This document shows positions 12,501-29,002 of a stretch of DNA of 64,000 nt, piece by piece. This DNA is from Nipponacmea schrenckii (lineage: Eukaryota > Mollusca > Gastropoda > Lottiidae): NCBI GenBank assembly GCA_030562195.1, contig CM060203.1, positions 7,082,208-7,146,207 of the forward strand, written 5' to 3'. The notes beneath the pieces are model-generated. The model saw only the letters and a list, made by a program, of their open reading frames with translations. It had not been told where the DNA came from and made no database searches. Position numbers and translations under genes: made by a program. Each line of letters opens with the position of its first letter. Position 1 is the first letter of the stretch.

Positions 12501-15500
12501 GCAATTCTGAAATCCTGAGCACCAGAATTCAAATTTATGAGAATACATTTATCTACTCTGACTCCATGTACCATTATGCTTGTCTGTTTTCACTTCTCAT
12601 TCGATTTTCCGTTATCCCCGCTTGTAGCTATAGATAACTTGCTTACTATAGGCTTATCTTTGCTCAAACACTCAATGCCTCAAACTATATACATGTATAT
12701 ATGTTTTAATGTACCACTGACCACTTTCTTCACCGGAAGTTCTATTTTCCAGGTACCAGAAGACATGGCAGTTAAAATAGAATTTCCAGAGTTCGACATT
12801 GAATCAACAACCACTGGTTGCTTGGACTACGTAGAAATAAGACAGAATTTAATTGGCCAACCGGGAGTCAAGTAGGTTATATAGTATTTAAATTTCGAAT
12901 GAACCATGTAGATGATATACGGCGTAAAGTGGAAACTTATCATGTCATCATGAGTGCCAAAGTTGACAACGTTAATAACATATTGCTTCTCGTCCTGTAC
13001 AGTTAAATAGAGCCTAAAACTTTATATCAAATTGTTGGTTTCAGATACTGTGGTAATAATCTGGTATCCACAATGAGAAGTTTACATAACAAGGTCATGG
13101 TGACTTTTAGGTCCAATTCACAAGCCACTAAAACTGGTTTTAGAGCTAAAGCTTCCGTTATCCGTCGTAAGTATGTTCTGTTAGGTTACCTCATGACACA
13201 TTATGAACACTCCAACCACTGTTTACTGATGATTATGGCATTTCAAATCAGCTTACCTTCATGATAGATTGCTGTTGGAATATTCTAATCACTCCCTGGT
13301 GTCCTTTCAGCCGAAGATTACGCCTACAATCCTCTAGATCACGGTGTATCTTACCGAGGTAAGGTGAATTTTACCCATCTTTTCGAACCGTGTCTGCCAT
13401 GGAATCAGGTCACACATTGTCCACACAACCCTTTTACTCCAACGTAAGTTATATTTATTGGCATCTTATTGGTTGAGGTCACAACCGTGTTGACACAGGA
13501 TGCATCTGCTTTCCGGAGGCTTCAGTTAAACGACATGAATAAAAAGCCTTGTGATTGAACAAAAGCGGTTGGAAAAAAAGGTAGGCGAAAGACGCTGGAT
13601 ATATATATATATATATATATATCGCTTAAAGTTGTTGATTGTGTCCATTTAGGTACAGAAGACTAAAGAAAGACATATTTAAATCCTCAACTATTTTATT
13701 TCTTTAGGGGTCTGGAAGCCGACCTGACAGAAAACTACTGTAGAAACCCGAGCGGAGAGGATGCTCCCTGGTGTTATACTAATGAAATGGGCTGTATCAG
13801 AAATTACTGTGATGTTAGCCGTATTGGTAAATCCTCGTTCAATATTACGCCCACCCCCAAATCCCTGAATTTTACCGGAAGTGGTTTGTCATATACTAAA
13901 AACTAGAAACGTTGTTTAAAAAAATACATTTACTAGTTCAGAAGTCAATAACTATACTGCACCAATTGGGCCGATGACGTGAATATAATGCAAATAAAGA
14001 ATTGTTGCCCAACAAGCGTTATAGTGAATAAAGATTGTTTGTAGAATTTTTTTGCTATTATTATTGTAGAAACATTGTTATTATTCAAAAGCATAAACAT
14101 TTACAATTTCAGGTAAAATTCACAATAATTATGATGACTGTGATGCAGTTTTGTCTAGAGACCCTGATTTCTGCCAGAAAGATATCGCAATATCAGGTTG
14201 TGCTGTGACCTGCCAAAATACCTTAAATATACCCCCGGCTGAGCCAAAATGTAAGTCCTTGAGGGTTCTAAGCTCGGAGCACGAAATGGAACAGTAAACC
14301 GAGAACGTTAAAGTTCTCCCAATAGTTGGTAGTTAACAATCGCAAAATGTGGAGGTTAATGTCGCTGTCGATCAAAATTTCCTTTATTGCATGTTGTTGC
14401 CCGTCTTCATTAGCGCATTTAGTGCATAAAAGCAGGTTAAAAGCTAATCATCTTTATTTTATCGCCATCATTAACATGATTATACCCATCACTCCTAGCC
14501 AAAAACAGCAACAGATACCAAAGCAGCCTTTCATAAGAATTAAAAATTGCCTTTGGATATTTTTTCTACACACTCCTCAAAAGACACCAGGACTGGTAAT
14601 CATTGTATATTTCTGTTATTTCAGACCCCGAAGTTCATTGTCCGGCGCCAGAAAAGCTGGACGACTCTACTAACGATGGTGTTAAAGACCAGTATGGTGT
14701 GGGAGAAAGTGTAGTCTACACTTGTACCACAGGATACGATACTTTGACTAGAACGTGTTTATCAGATGGAACATGGTCACATGCTGGATTCGTATGTGGA
14801 GGTAAGGATATTAGAAATAAAATACAGCTTCGTAATCATTTGAAGCTATTCGTAAAGAACAGAAAAACGCAAAGCTCCATTCATTGCATATATGTTACTA
14901 TTGTAGGATGTCGGACGGGATGGTATCCATTCAGAGGGAAGTGTTATAAATATTTCCACCAGGATAGAGACGTGGGCTCAGCTCAGGAACATTGTCAATC
15001 TGAACAGGCCAAGCTAACTACTGTCAAAGATATGGACGAGACCAACTTTGTCGCTTCAATCAGGTAAAGGAACATACATTATGGATTCAGAATTTCGAAC
15101 TGAATCTCCTTCAATAGTCGACAAGGGGCAGACGGAAAATTCAAAAGAATTTCTTTAGTTTCAAAGAGGTGCATTACAGTAGGTTGTAAAACTCCACTTA
15201 TTTCACTTGAAATGTAATAGCCTTTTTTCCAATTTTTCAATTCAAATTGAGAGTAGACTATCTTTTTGCTTCCAGAGAGACAATGTTGAAGATTTGGGTT
15301 GGTTTGAAGAAACAGGATGATGGATGGTACTGGTCTGATGGTACTAAAGCAGAAAACCTTCGGTGGTCCAGTAAGTTTCAGTACTATCCTTTGACAAAGA
15401 CATACCATGGTAGCTCAGTGTCGCCATTTCATATCTTCATTATGAAATAAAAGCTTGGTAGCAAAAACGTGATTTGCGTTGCAAAGTCATTACTACAAGC

Positions 15501-18500
15501 TTGATAATGCTGTCCAGTGAGCTCGCTTTCTTTTCGATGAATAGGTAAAGTGGGCCACGAATATCTCTGTTTTAAGTGGGTATAGGTCAGCATTGTTTTG
15601 TGCTTGGGTTAATTTCCTGGCTTTTAATTAATCTACAGTTATAAAAACAAACATTTATTTTTCTTTCGTAGAAGAGCCCTTTTATTATATTTCTTCCGCC
15701 ATGATGCTTGGCCGCAACGCAGATCGGAAGATAGAAACACCCCACACTAACAATCTGAAACTACCTTACGTTTGTCAATATACACCCGGCGGTAAGTAGG
15801 TTTCTTATGGATTGTTTGAGAAGGTTACTTCCAACAACAAATTGTTACACAAGCCTCTCATTTCAGTTCCGTCCAATAAGATACAAAACAGTGGGAAAAG
15901 CCAAAATTCATGACAATAATCATCAATAAGATGTAAAATAATATTGCATTGCATTAGTCAAATCCTGGGCAGAAGACATGGACATAAGACCCTCTTTAAT
16001 TTGTTTTTATAAGATCATGTGCATATTTTAGAACAAGTGTTGTGTGTTGATCGACTCCCAAACTGTGAAGAGATCATAACCCATACACCATCAGTATGTC
16101 AGAATGTCAGTGGATTTGCTCAACAGGAATGTCCTTTCACTTGTAACTTCTGCAACCCTACTTCCGGTAAGTGTTCACTTAGCAGCTTTTAGTTTCCAAA
16201 CAATCAAACGCGTTGTTAAATCAAAGATGCCTTTAAAATATGTGAGCGGTTCTGGGTAAATCTTAGCGTGAATTATCCGCTTAGTTTAAAAAAAAAGTCT
16301 TTCATTTGATAGCAAAATGACAGGTCAAGGTCATTTTGTTTCTCATTGTTACAATGATACGACTGTCAATTGAAAGTCACATCCAGTCCTAGGTTCCCCC
16401 TATATTTTGCATTCTGTTTTGATGATTGGGCTGAAGTTTAAGTAAAATAGTAAGTTCAAGGATTGTTCTGTAGTCGGGTTCGAGTTCATGGAGAAAATAC
16501 TAAATTTCGCGAGATCATACCATCTAAATTCAAGTCAAGACAACATGATGCAAGTTTTAACCATGCACTGTATGGCCATTCCTTTCAGCAATATTAACCC
16601 GAGTTCGGCCCTCCTAATAGCGAGGGTCTGACCCGAACTTGGGTCAAATCTACATCACATGAGTCTCAACTCAGAATAGTAAAGTAAGAATGTGATTTCA
16701 ACCCGAGTTACAATAGAGCAAATTTTTAACAGTTTAAGCTAAATATAGATTGTAATGATGCCCGAGCCAGCATATTAATATTTTTTTCGTGATAGGTGAA
16801 GTATGTGACGTGGCAACGGCGGGAGATCATGCTGTTCAAATAGGAAGTGACGTTAAACTACACGCTGGCCAATCTGTGATGTTTGTCTGTAAAGATGGAT
16901 ATGGCATAACTTCTGGCAATCTTGGTAGAGTTTGTTTGAGGTCTGGGAAATTGACCGGCGATGCACCAACTTGTGCTTGTAAGTTGAAACGTGTAATATA
17001 ACTGTCTGCTAATTTTGCAGAAATTTGCCATTTTATAGTTTAGCTTCGCGAGACTAAATCCAAAATAGAGACAGACTATGTAATTATTGAAAAACCTTCA
17101 ATAAATTAATTGCATTGTTATGGTTAATTACTGAGTTTTTGTTTTAGATTTTTTAATAAGAATTATGTTATGTTATTTATGACAGCAGGTATATCTACTG
17201 ATGAATATAGGCTCTTATTGGCCAAGTTTAAACATTTTAAATTCTAAGGCTTTTGTTTTTTAAAGACTTTTCATCAAATTATTTTCCAGTAACGAGCTCG
17301 TTAGTAACGCTAAGCAATAATGTTAATCTACAAAACAGACAGTTTCCAGGAAAGTGGAGAGCTGGATATACTGGTTTACAGCCACATTTCAAAATAGATA
17401 GGGATGGTGAGATTATCCAGTGGCAGTTTTATTCTCTGTCTAAAGGCCAGATTGAGCTAATGGTTTGGCGACAACTTTCGTCCTACAGATCGTAAGTGTA
17501 TAACAATATATTCAAATCGTTCTCGAATAGTATGGAAGAGACAAACATTGCACGGTACAAATTCAAAGGAGGCGGTCATATTGTCATATTACATTCCTTT
17601 GGGTTTCTATATCCCAAAATAATTCGTCAGTTCGCCATATTATATTATATATATATTTTATATTGTTCGGGTTCTGACCGTTTTTGTGTCTATTTCAGCA
17701 TGCAATTGGTAGGACACAACTTTGCTTTGACCGAAACTAGTCGTATCCAGTATGTAGACATACCACCAGGAGAACGAATCCAAGTTAAAGCGGGCGATCT
17801 GATCGGGTACTGGGTCCAGGGTGGTTTTGCCATCCCCAGTGATCGGTGCAATGCCGGCTATTCCATCAAACTCAATGGATTCTACATGCCGAATCAGTTC
17901 GTGACTGGTAACACATATTCCTTTAGTTCAGATTACTACTGTAGAACCTTCTCTTTACGGGCAGTAATTGGGCCGGTAAGTATATAGATCTATTTACTCC
18001 TCTGGCAAAACCCACCTTGATCAACAAAGGTGCTCTAGTCTGTTGATATTCTTTTCATTGATTTATGATTGATTGACAAATTATGGATTTAGTTTCTGAC
18101 CAATAAGAACCATGGAAGCCTAAAACAAACGTGCTTTATCTGCTGCAGTGAAACACGGTAGAAATATGTTATAGTTTCGGACGTTTGATATCGAGCAATC
18201 GCTGATTGGTCTAACGGAATAGTGATTTAGAAATCAATATCCTTATGTTATAACTATATTTATCTCCTAACCTTTTATATAACATGATCATTAATTGGTT
18301 AAAATTGAATTAAAATGGTATAAGGGTAGCTAATTTTTAAGAATTTTGAGATGTTAAACGATCGTTGATGGGCTAATAGAAACATGACGTGGTGTAAAGT
18401 ACTAAGAGCGATTACAGGTCTTAAATGTTTCTTGCAATTCCTCAACACAAGATGCTGAAATCATTCATAGTTAATCTGTTGTTTGTTGACAGGTTTTATT

Positions 18501-18558
18501 TTTCACATACTAACTGGTATTGATAATCAAGCTTTTGTCTTTTCAGGCTTCTAAATAA
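6550..18558 (+). CDS. Secreted multidomain astacin metalloprotease with ApeC, CUB, kringle, sushi, C-type lectin and ShK-like domains
   Basis: 27 coding exons: 6550-6618, 7133-7258, 7606-7695, 8462-8564, 8915-9059, 9296-9459, 9985-10076, 10281-10398, 10607-10738, 11052-11309, 11532-11732, 11867-12028, 12331-12440, 12753-12871, 13045-13166, 13311-13443, 13708-13826, 14113-14250, 14625-14801, 14907-15063, 15276-15370, 15672-15791, 16032-16166, 16796-16978, 17266-17491, 17699-17975, 18547-18558. All phases close, giving 1260 aa. Residues 1-20 are a signal peptide, followed by a propeptide to about 100 and the astacin domain at about 100-302 (HELGHTLGLIHE zinc site, Met-turn SRMHYSF). Then come EGF-like (303-346), ApeC (347-553), CUB (554-670), kringle (about 690-754), ShK-like (about 760-796), sushi (about 803-859), CTLD (860-983), ShK-like (984-1028), sushi-like (1029-1089) and an unknown domain (1090-1256). 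Likely a secreted zinc endopeptidase with glycan- or microbe-binding modules. Substrate unknown. Confidence 0.9.
8165..8400 (-). repeat. tRNA-derived SINE-like repeat, copy 1
   Basis: Read on the minus strand it begins with a tRNA-like head (GGTGCCGGTGCGTAAG, then box-B-like GGTCTAGGGTTCTATCC) and continues into a body ending ACGTGCGCACGTTTAAGATC. Body sequence is shared with 35800-35960 and, more weakly, with 44572-44830. It lies in an intron of the astacin mosaic gene. Confidence 0.6.
8462..10398 (+). other. Astacin (M12A) catalytic domain exons
   Basis: Five exons encode the protease. The mature domain probably starts after the basic site DRMKR (residues about 104-108). The zinc motif HELGHTLGLIHEH gives the three His ligands and the general-base Glu. 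The Met-turn SRMHYSF and the downstream YYAIKEISLAHKCH segment fit the end of the family fold. A Cys pair precedes the zinc site in an unusual CC...C arrangement (SCCNKDTCFHE). The usual FxGD inhibitory Asp motif of astacin propeptides is not evident; GGGVDF is the nearest match. Confidence 0.92.
11052..12028 (+). other. ApeC (apextrin C-terminal) domain exons
   Basis: Three exons (residues 347-553). Diagnostic features of the ApeC family are visible in order: WPKGTYSILKPASSCPDGF at the start, YCIFRKGGTCPSGF in the middle, SGVLPDGTFDVHTRLRFCC followed by TPIILPNTVP, and a final LGFYVCYYAP. ApeC domains are known from apextrin-type secreted proteins of invertebrates, some of which bind bacterial cell-wall glycans. 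The inference here is a recognition module tethered to a protease. Confidence 0.82.
12331..13826 (+). other. CUB and kringle domain exons
   Basis: The CUB domain spans three exons: CGKIINLDQ start, FTSPNFPSNYNDLTECNWLI, GCLDYVEIR and YCGNNL. The kringle spans two exons with YRGKVNFT, CLPWNQ, ENYCRNPSGEDAPWCYT and IRNYCDV, which matches the core YRG / C..W / NYCRNP / PWCYT / YCDV signature. The usual first kringle cysteine before YRG is absent. Confidence 0.85.
14113..16978 (+). other. ShK-like, sushi, C-type-lectin-like, ShK-like and sushi-like exons
   Basis: Exon 14113-14250 has an ShK-type Cys pattern (DDCDAVLSRDPDFC...GCAVTC). Exon 14625-14801 is a sushi/CCP repeat (CPAPEKL, GESVVYTCTTGYDT, GTWSHAGFVC). 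Exons 14907-15791 form a C-type-lectin-like fold (CRTGWYPFRGKCYKYF, WVGLKKQDDGWYWSDG, LPYVCQY) without EPN, QPD or WND calcium motifs. Exon 16032-16166 is a second ShK-type module (CVDRLPNCEEI...CPFTCNFC). Exon 16796-16978 is sushi-like. These modules are typical of secreted binding proteins. Confidence 0.72.
17266..18558 (+). other. Unrecognised beta-rich C-terminal domain of the astacin mosaic
   Basis: Two large exons plus a 4-codon terminal exon encode about 165 residues after the last sushi-like module. The segment has alternating hydrophobic residues and conserved-looking phrases (GKWRAGYTGLQPHFKIDRDG, VKAGDLIGYWVQGGF), and only two cysteines in the second large exon, at RCNAG and YYCRTF. 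It resembles a jelly-roll or galactose-binding-like sandwich in character, but no named family is recognised. Confidence 0.6.
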
Positions 18559-18626
18559 AATCGATGATGGACGAAGACAAACCATGGAAAGGCTTGGGGC
18601 TCAGGGAACGTATGTAAATGGATATA

Positions 18627-18632
18627 AATAAA
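18627..18632 (+). terminator. Polyadenylation signal AATAAA of the astacin mosaic gene
   Basis: AATAAA about 70 nt after the TAA stop at 18556-18558, in a short AT-rich 3' UTR. Spacing is reasonable; cleavage site not determined. Confidence 0.55.
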
Positions 18633-19245
18633 TACATATTGCAAGCAAAATTATTTATTTTATTGGAGTTTCAACAACTGAAGTCCAAATTCATTACCAA
18701 TGAAAATGATGGAAACAATTTGTTCAGCCCTAGTTAAGGATTTCCAGCAATCGAGATAGTAGGCCTACCTTCGGGTTTCAGTCCGCCACACTGAGAGGAA
18801 TAACGTCTTTGTATTCTCCTAATTATGTTTTAACGGCATTCCCTTGGCCTATTTATAAAAATGTATGGAAGGCAATTAGGATCAAAACTTTGGTTTCGAT
18901 ACTGAGCTCTGCTCGACTTTTGAGAAGCACACAACACATTTCTCATATGCTATTTTTCAAAAGTAGGCTAATCGTATGTTTTCCTAGTCTCGGCTAAGAA
19001 GTTAATCCTTAAAGTCAATTTAAGGTCAATATAACATGCACGCAAGCTTTCCATGTTCTATTACGGCACTCCGAGAGAACGTACACATATTTAAACACTT
19101 AACAACTGCCCTTAATTCAGTTGTCTGCTTTAATCATATATTTTTTAAAAACGCCTTGCCTTCTGTTGCCTATTAATATGAAGTAGTAAATAACAAAACG
19201 CCGTGTTTTGAAAACAGAACTCATAGCAGTCAACCACTTTTCAAT
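18633..19245. other. Convergent intergenic stretch
   Basis: No gene seen. It separates the 3' ends of the astacin mosaic gene (plus) and the sulfotransferase gene (minus). A short fragment near 18740-18780 (CAGCAATCGAG and following) matches the tail of the SINE-like repeat at 8165-8400. Confidence 0.4.
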
Positions 19246-22016
19246 TTACCCAATTGTTTTTAAGAAAGCTTTTGGGAACATTTCATAGTTAAACGCCTTA
19301 AAATCAAAAGCATATATTTGTGTCAAATTTTTCAAAATTCGGAACGGGATTTCTTGATACGCATGCGTCAATAATTTATTTTTCTGTTTTTCCCACATAT
19401 TCTTCGTCTCTTGTACTTGACCATAAAGATGGATCAAATGTTCGCGAAATATATTCACATCAAAGGTTCTGTCCGTGTATAAATCTAGAAATTTCTCGGT
19501 GCGTAAGGGGAGATACCCTCCTACTTGGAGCCGCGTCCAAACCCTTTCGGCCAGTCCTTTCATGGAGATACAATCTGATACCTCCCTTTGACGAAATATC
19601 CTAAAATACGAATTTATCATAAGAGTTATGTCCTCGATTTCACTTTTGAAAGATTGGAATTTATCCAATTGATCCAAAAGATTAAATTTTCGAAGCATGT
19701 ATTTTGCTTCAATGTCAAACGACTCCATTTTACCAACGAAATCCGGTTTCAATAAGCATGGACTGCAAGCATAAAACAATGGCTTCCACAAATCATTCAT
19801 CTTCTCAGGTTGTCGACTGTCAGAAATGACGTAATCCAAAAATTCTTCAAACGTGACATCGTGTCCACACTTTTCACTCTTTCGACTTGGATGTTTTCGT
19901 TTCATCGAAATTTCCTTTCCGACAGTCGACCACGTGATCGGGAGATACACATTCTCGATATACGCATGCCACAGTCGCGCGTATGGATTGCTTACGAACA
20001 TCATCTTAGTTGTTGCGTCCACTACAAGTTGGTCGTTTTCGGTTTGTGGATGATATAATTTGAAATGTTCCTTCAGGCTATTTTGGGCTATGACCACATT
20101 CAAATCTACTGGACTCATCACAGACTGATCCCCATCTTCATTCTGAAGTGACCTATGATTAATTTTAAAACTCATTACTTCCTTAAGAAGGATATAAAAT
20201 CTAAAACTTGAATGGAATGCATCACTCAAAGTGCTAGAATAGAGTATAAGTGTAACGAAACAATTTATATACTAGTACGTATACAGTCGTTCTAGATAAT
20301 AATATGTTCAATACGTAATAAGTACTAAAATTTTAATAAACCAGATAATGGACAATGTGAGGGACCCCACAGGGCTCATTCTCGGGCTTAAAGACATTTT
20401 GAGAGCTTACTTAAATAATATCCAAACTTAGTCAAATAAACGTGATCCGCACAACTCACTGACGTAATCTGAATGAGTTCAGATTATGTCAACTGGACCT
20501 TCTTCAGTGTCAGTCTTGTTTTTTAAGAGATGGAAAATTGAAATATATATGGTTTGAGAAGACAGGAGAACTATCATATTCGCTAGTGAATACACAGAAA
20601 ATTGGAGATACCCAAAGTTCTGGAGACGAACAGATAGTTTGATGTTATCGGATAAAACAGATTCTGTTATTTTTTTTTATCCCATGGGTCATCCTAAAAG
20701 TTCCTTTCTACAAATTCAATTTACTAGAAAGAAACCCAGTACGTACGTTTATGATAAAAAAAAAAACCCAAACGCTAAGCTCTTTCCCTTTTCAAAAAAC
20801 AATTTGAAAACAACGGTACTTTACAAAGACAGTGTGAAAATAACAAAATCATTGATAAGAACAAAAAAAACGTATACGTACTTGAACGTTTGAAGCCAGA
20901 ATTTGGAGCCGGCGTTTGGAAGTACACAATACGATAATCCAACGGAAGAATCTAGCACGACAGACTCCACGGATCCAGATTTTGTTCCAGCACAGACCTT
21001 TTCTATTAGCTCTTTTCTAACGTTCTGATCTTTTTCTCTCGGGCCTATTGTTTTTGTTTGATGTTTGGCGCCGAGTAGAATCTGAGAACAGAAATGAAAA
21101 TAAAAAGGAAGTTTTACGCTAAAAACAGAGTTTGTGCAATGTTTTTGTCTTTCTGCTTCTGGTCGGGTAGATGAAGACGCCACAGCATTATAGACACTTT
21201 AATAGTAACTGATATACTTCTACCTTTGGATTTTTCTTTTGAAACCTTAAGGGATTTTTTAGGTAAATTTAAAGAGTGACCCTAGCCTTTATTGATAGGT
21301 ATTTTGAATACACTAATTACCTGTTTAACGTTGAAACCAGAAAATATTCCTTGTGGTGAAACTGGAATAGAAAATATGGAAAATACAGATGGAATGAAAC
21401 GAGTAAAATGCATGTATGCCCTACTGTCCCGTTACTAATTGGACTAATGAAATGGAATGGAGTACGACCTACTGTTTTTTTACTGCATATTGCGCTTCCA
21501 TAATTACTATTGCTTTATATCGTGTTTCACTAAACGAATGAAGTATAAAACATTTGACCTATTGTCAGAGCAAATCAAAGAAAACATTTGATCTATTCTA
21601 TATTTATAATGAAAATTAGTATATCAGCCTAAAAATAGTACCGTAAGTCTTAGAATGTCCTTGCGTTTATAATTTTTTGTGGGTTTCACTGAAACTTGGC
21701 CTCTCTAAAAGCATATTTTTAAAATATGTGCTCGTATTCTAAATTTTTATCAGCGCAAAGGCGGTCTTAGACTAACAGTACTGTTTTTGACGCTGCTATT
21801 CCAATTCTCATAAAAATAATGGGAAAAAAAATACAACTGAATAGACAAAGAATGCTTACCTTTCATTATACCAAATAAGATAATACCAACCAGGCATAAT
21901 AACAACAATAAGAAATGGCTCCATTTTTCACACATTTTCACCAATTTGATTTTGCAGAGTCTGCACATACCTTTGTTGCAGCATCTAAATTCGTCGAAAC
22001 TGATAAAATTTGACAT
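19246..22016 (-). CDS. Carbohydrate sulfotransferase-like protein (Sulfotransfer_2 / CHST type), 4 exons
   Basis: Exons (minus): 22016-21860, 21361-21321, 21081-20882, 20152-19246; 434 aa. Exon 1 carries a short Cys/Lys-rich cytosolic tail and a membrane anchor (FLLLLLCLVGIILFGIM), so a type II Golgi enzyme is expected. Exon 2 is a 41-nt microexon that fits the phase exactly. The last exon is the large catalytic part: FVSNPYARLWHAYIENVYLP at the 3'-phosphosulfate-binding position and DVTFEEFLDYVI, typical of HNK-1/dermatan-type CHSTs. The 5' PAPS motif reads CVLPNAGSKFW, where family members usually have a Lys after the Pro (PK), and the usual RDP of the second motif is SNP. The enzyme may therefore have altered or lost activity. 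Acceptor glycan unknown. Confidence 0.82.
21321..21361 (-). CDS. 41-nt microexon of the sulfotransferase-like gene
   Basis: A consensus acceptor (TTCTATTCCAG) and donor (CAG|GTAATT) bracket 41 nt. With the single base left from exon 1 it encodes VSPQGIFSGFNVKQ and restores phase 0 for the next exon. Omitting it would break the frame, which supports its reality. Confidence 0.65.
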
Positions 22017-22939
22017 ATTTCTGCTTCATATCGTTGATAATGGATCAATTCAAAATATAGCGTGTCATTTTGAGGTGGTTTTCGATTGAGATTGTGGAGT
22101 ATTTAAATTTTATTGACTAAGGTACAATGTGTTACAGCAGGTTGTTTTATATTATTCTGACAGGTAGATACTGTTTATCGACACTTGCTTAATAACTTCA
22201 ATAATTTCTGAATAATATATCATAAAAGGGTGGTAAAAGCATACTAGAAGGAGTGTGTCCTCAAGGAAGCGTTTACTTTTTAAAAATATTGAAATATTGA
22301 AACAACATGACATTCAGAAGTAACCAATGGCGTAACGAATGAAACAACATGACGTGGCGATAGCATCGACATGAATAAGGAAAAACAAACATGTGAGGCA
22401 AAAAAACGACACGATGTTATGAATCACCAATATAACGTAAGTGACGACACTGCTTCGTTCCGTGCCGACATAACGTGAGGCTATATAGTGAAGAAAACAT
22501 AGATGTGAAGAATATGGGTTGCCAAATGTCAATATTCAGATTCAACTAGGTGTAAACTAATCATATCTAACTCGTGCAGTTTTGGACATTCGACCGCCCA
22601 TTGAAGACATGACAAAAACGACATTGCGTGACGAAAGTACCGATATTACGGACACTCTGACATAACGTTACAAAAGGAACAGCATTGCTTGACGAAAGGA
22701 CAGACAATAAGGACACATTGACATAATGTGGCGAAAGGAATGACATGCAGTGACGAATGCATCGAAATAACGTGAAGAAAGCATTAATCTAAAATTACGT
22801 TACCTGACATAACGTTACATTAGTACAGCGTAATCAGACTTCCCAATGGACGTTTTCTTGATATTAATACAACGATTACTCTTAAAAATCTTTTATTGAG
22901 GATTTTTCGTTTAAATGCAGAATTTTTACTTTTCGTTGA
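22017..22939. repeat. Intergenic region with degenerate TGACG-rich minisatellite
   Basis: Between the 5' end of the sulfotransferase gene and the 3' end of the SRCR-ZP gene. From about 22305 to 22830 the DNA is built of loosely repeated phrases of roughly 40 bp (ACATAACGT, GACGAAAGGAC, ACATGACG). No coding sequence is seen. The phrases resemble the CACGTCACG-rich array at 27050-27236. Confidence 0.45.
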
Positions 22940-28045
<5,106 letters not shown>

Positions 28046-28389
28046 CTGAAACAGAGAAATTTTCCATTAGATATCATCCAGTCTTTGTATTTTTTATCAG
28101 GAATACAATGTATTTTACATAATTTTGATTTTCCATTCTCCGCATGTATGCCTTGTAGTTCCAGAAAAAACATGATGAAGTTACGTCTCTTGACTTGACA
28201 TTATCGAACCCCCGCTACCATTTCTTTTTGATTTATAAATATAGCTCTATTCATCTTCTACCTTCAATTTATCACAACATCGACATTCTCTTTTCGGTAT
28301 TCCAAATGACATAGAAACTTCCAACATGATCTTTGAACAAATTCACTCCTTTTTTGACATCAGCAGAATATTCAAGATATAAAACTTTA

Positions 28390-28551
28390 GAATTTTAATC
28401 TTATAATTAAACTTTATTGCATTCCCCTACTTTGTTATTTATTCATTGTTGTCTGTAGCATTGTAAATTATGTTTGTCTGGAGAGGGCTTATATAGGCGT
28501 AGCCTGCTGCCAATCAAGTTTAAATAAAATTGTTTTTTAAAAAAAAAAAAC
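28390..28551 (+). mobile_element. Possible retroelement 3' tail
   Basis: A stretch ending AAATAAAATTGTTTTTT followed by an A-run (about 28541-28551) looks like the 3' end of a non-LTR retroelement or a processed transcript copy. No reverse transcriptase sequence is present nearby, so it would be a 5'-truncated insertion. Confidence 0.3.
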
Positions 28552-28779
28552 TGAAGGGGCGATGTCTTAGTTTAAGCATTCCTGTAGTTACGGGCCTTAT
28601 AAAATAACAAGACTATACGAATCTACAATATACAATAACTGAATTGTAAATAAAAAAATTTATCATTAGCAATAAAAAACAAACAATAAATTTTAGGCTT
28701 TAAATTTAATAGTTAAATAAAGGGACAAAATAGAAGGGGTAAAATTCTTACCATGTTATTTCATTAACCAAATAAAACA

Positions 28780-28935
28780 ATAACAGTAAATGAGTTTGGT
28801 GGCATTTTAAACCATTACGTTACACAAAAGCTGAAAAACATTTTTTTAACATGGAAAGGCAACAAATATATAATAACAAATAACAGTAAAGGAGTTTGGT
28901 GGCTTATAAGCCATTTCGTTACACAAAACCAGAAC
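28780..28935. repeat. Direct duplication of about 45 bp
   Basis: Two copies of AACAGTAAATGAGTTTGGTG followed a few bases later by a CCATT.CGTTACACAAAA segment occur about 100 bp apart (near 28784 and 28883). No coding role seen. Confidence 0.6.
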
Positions 28936-29002
28936 GCAACATTCAATTTGATTCATTTTGAATTATTTACAACCAAAAAAAGTAATAATGTACTTTACTA
29001 AC

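Noticed and set aside
14326..14673. 115-codon plus-strand open frame
   Set aside because: It runs through an intron into the sushi exon in the wrong frame; the exon at 14625-14801 reads correctly in another frame.
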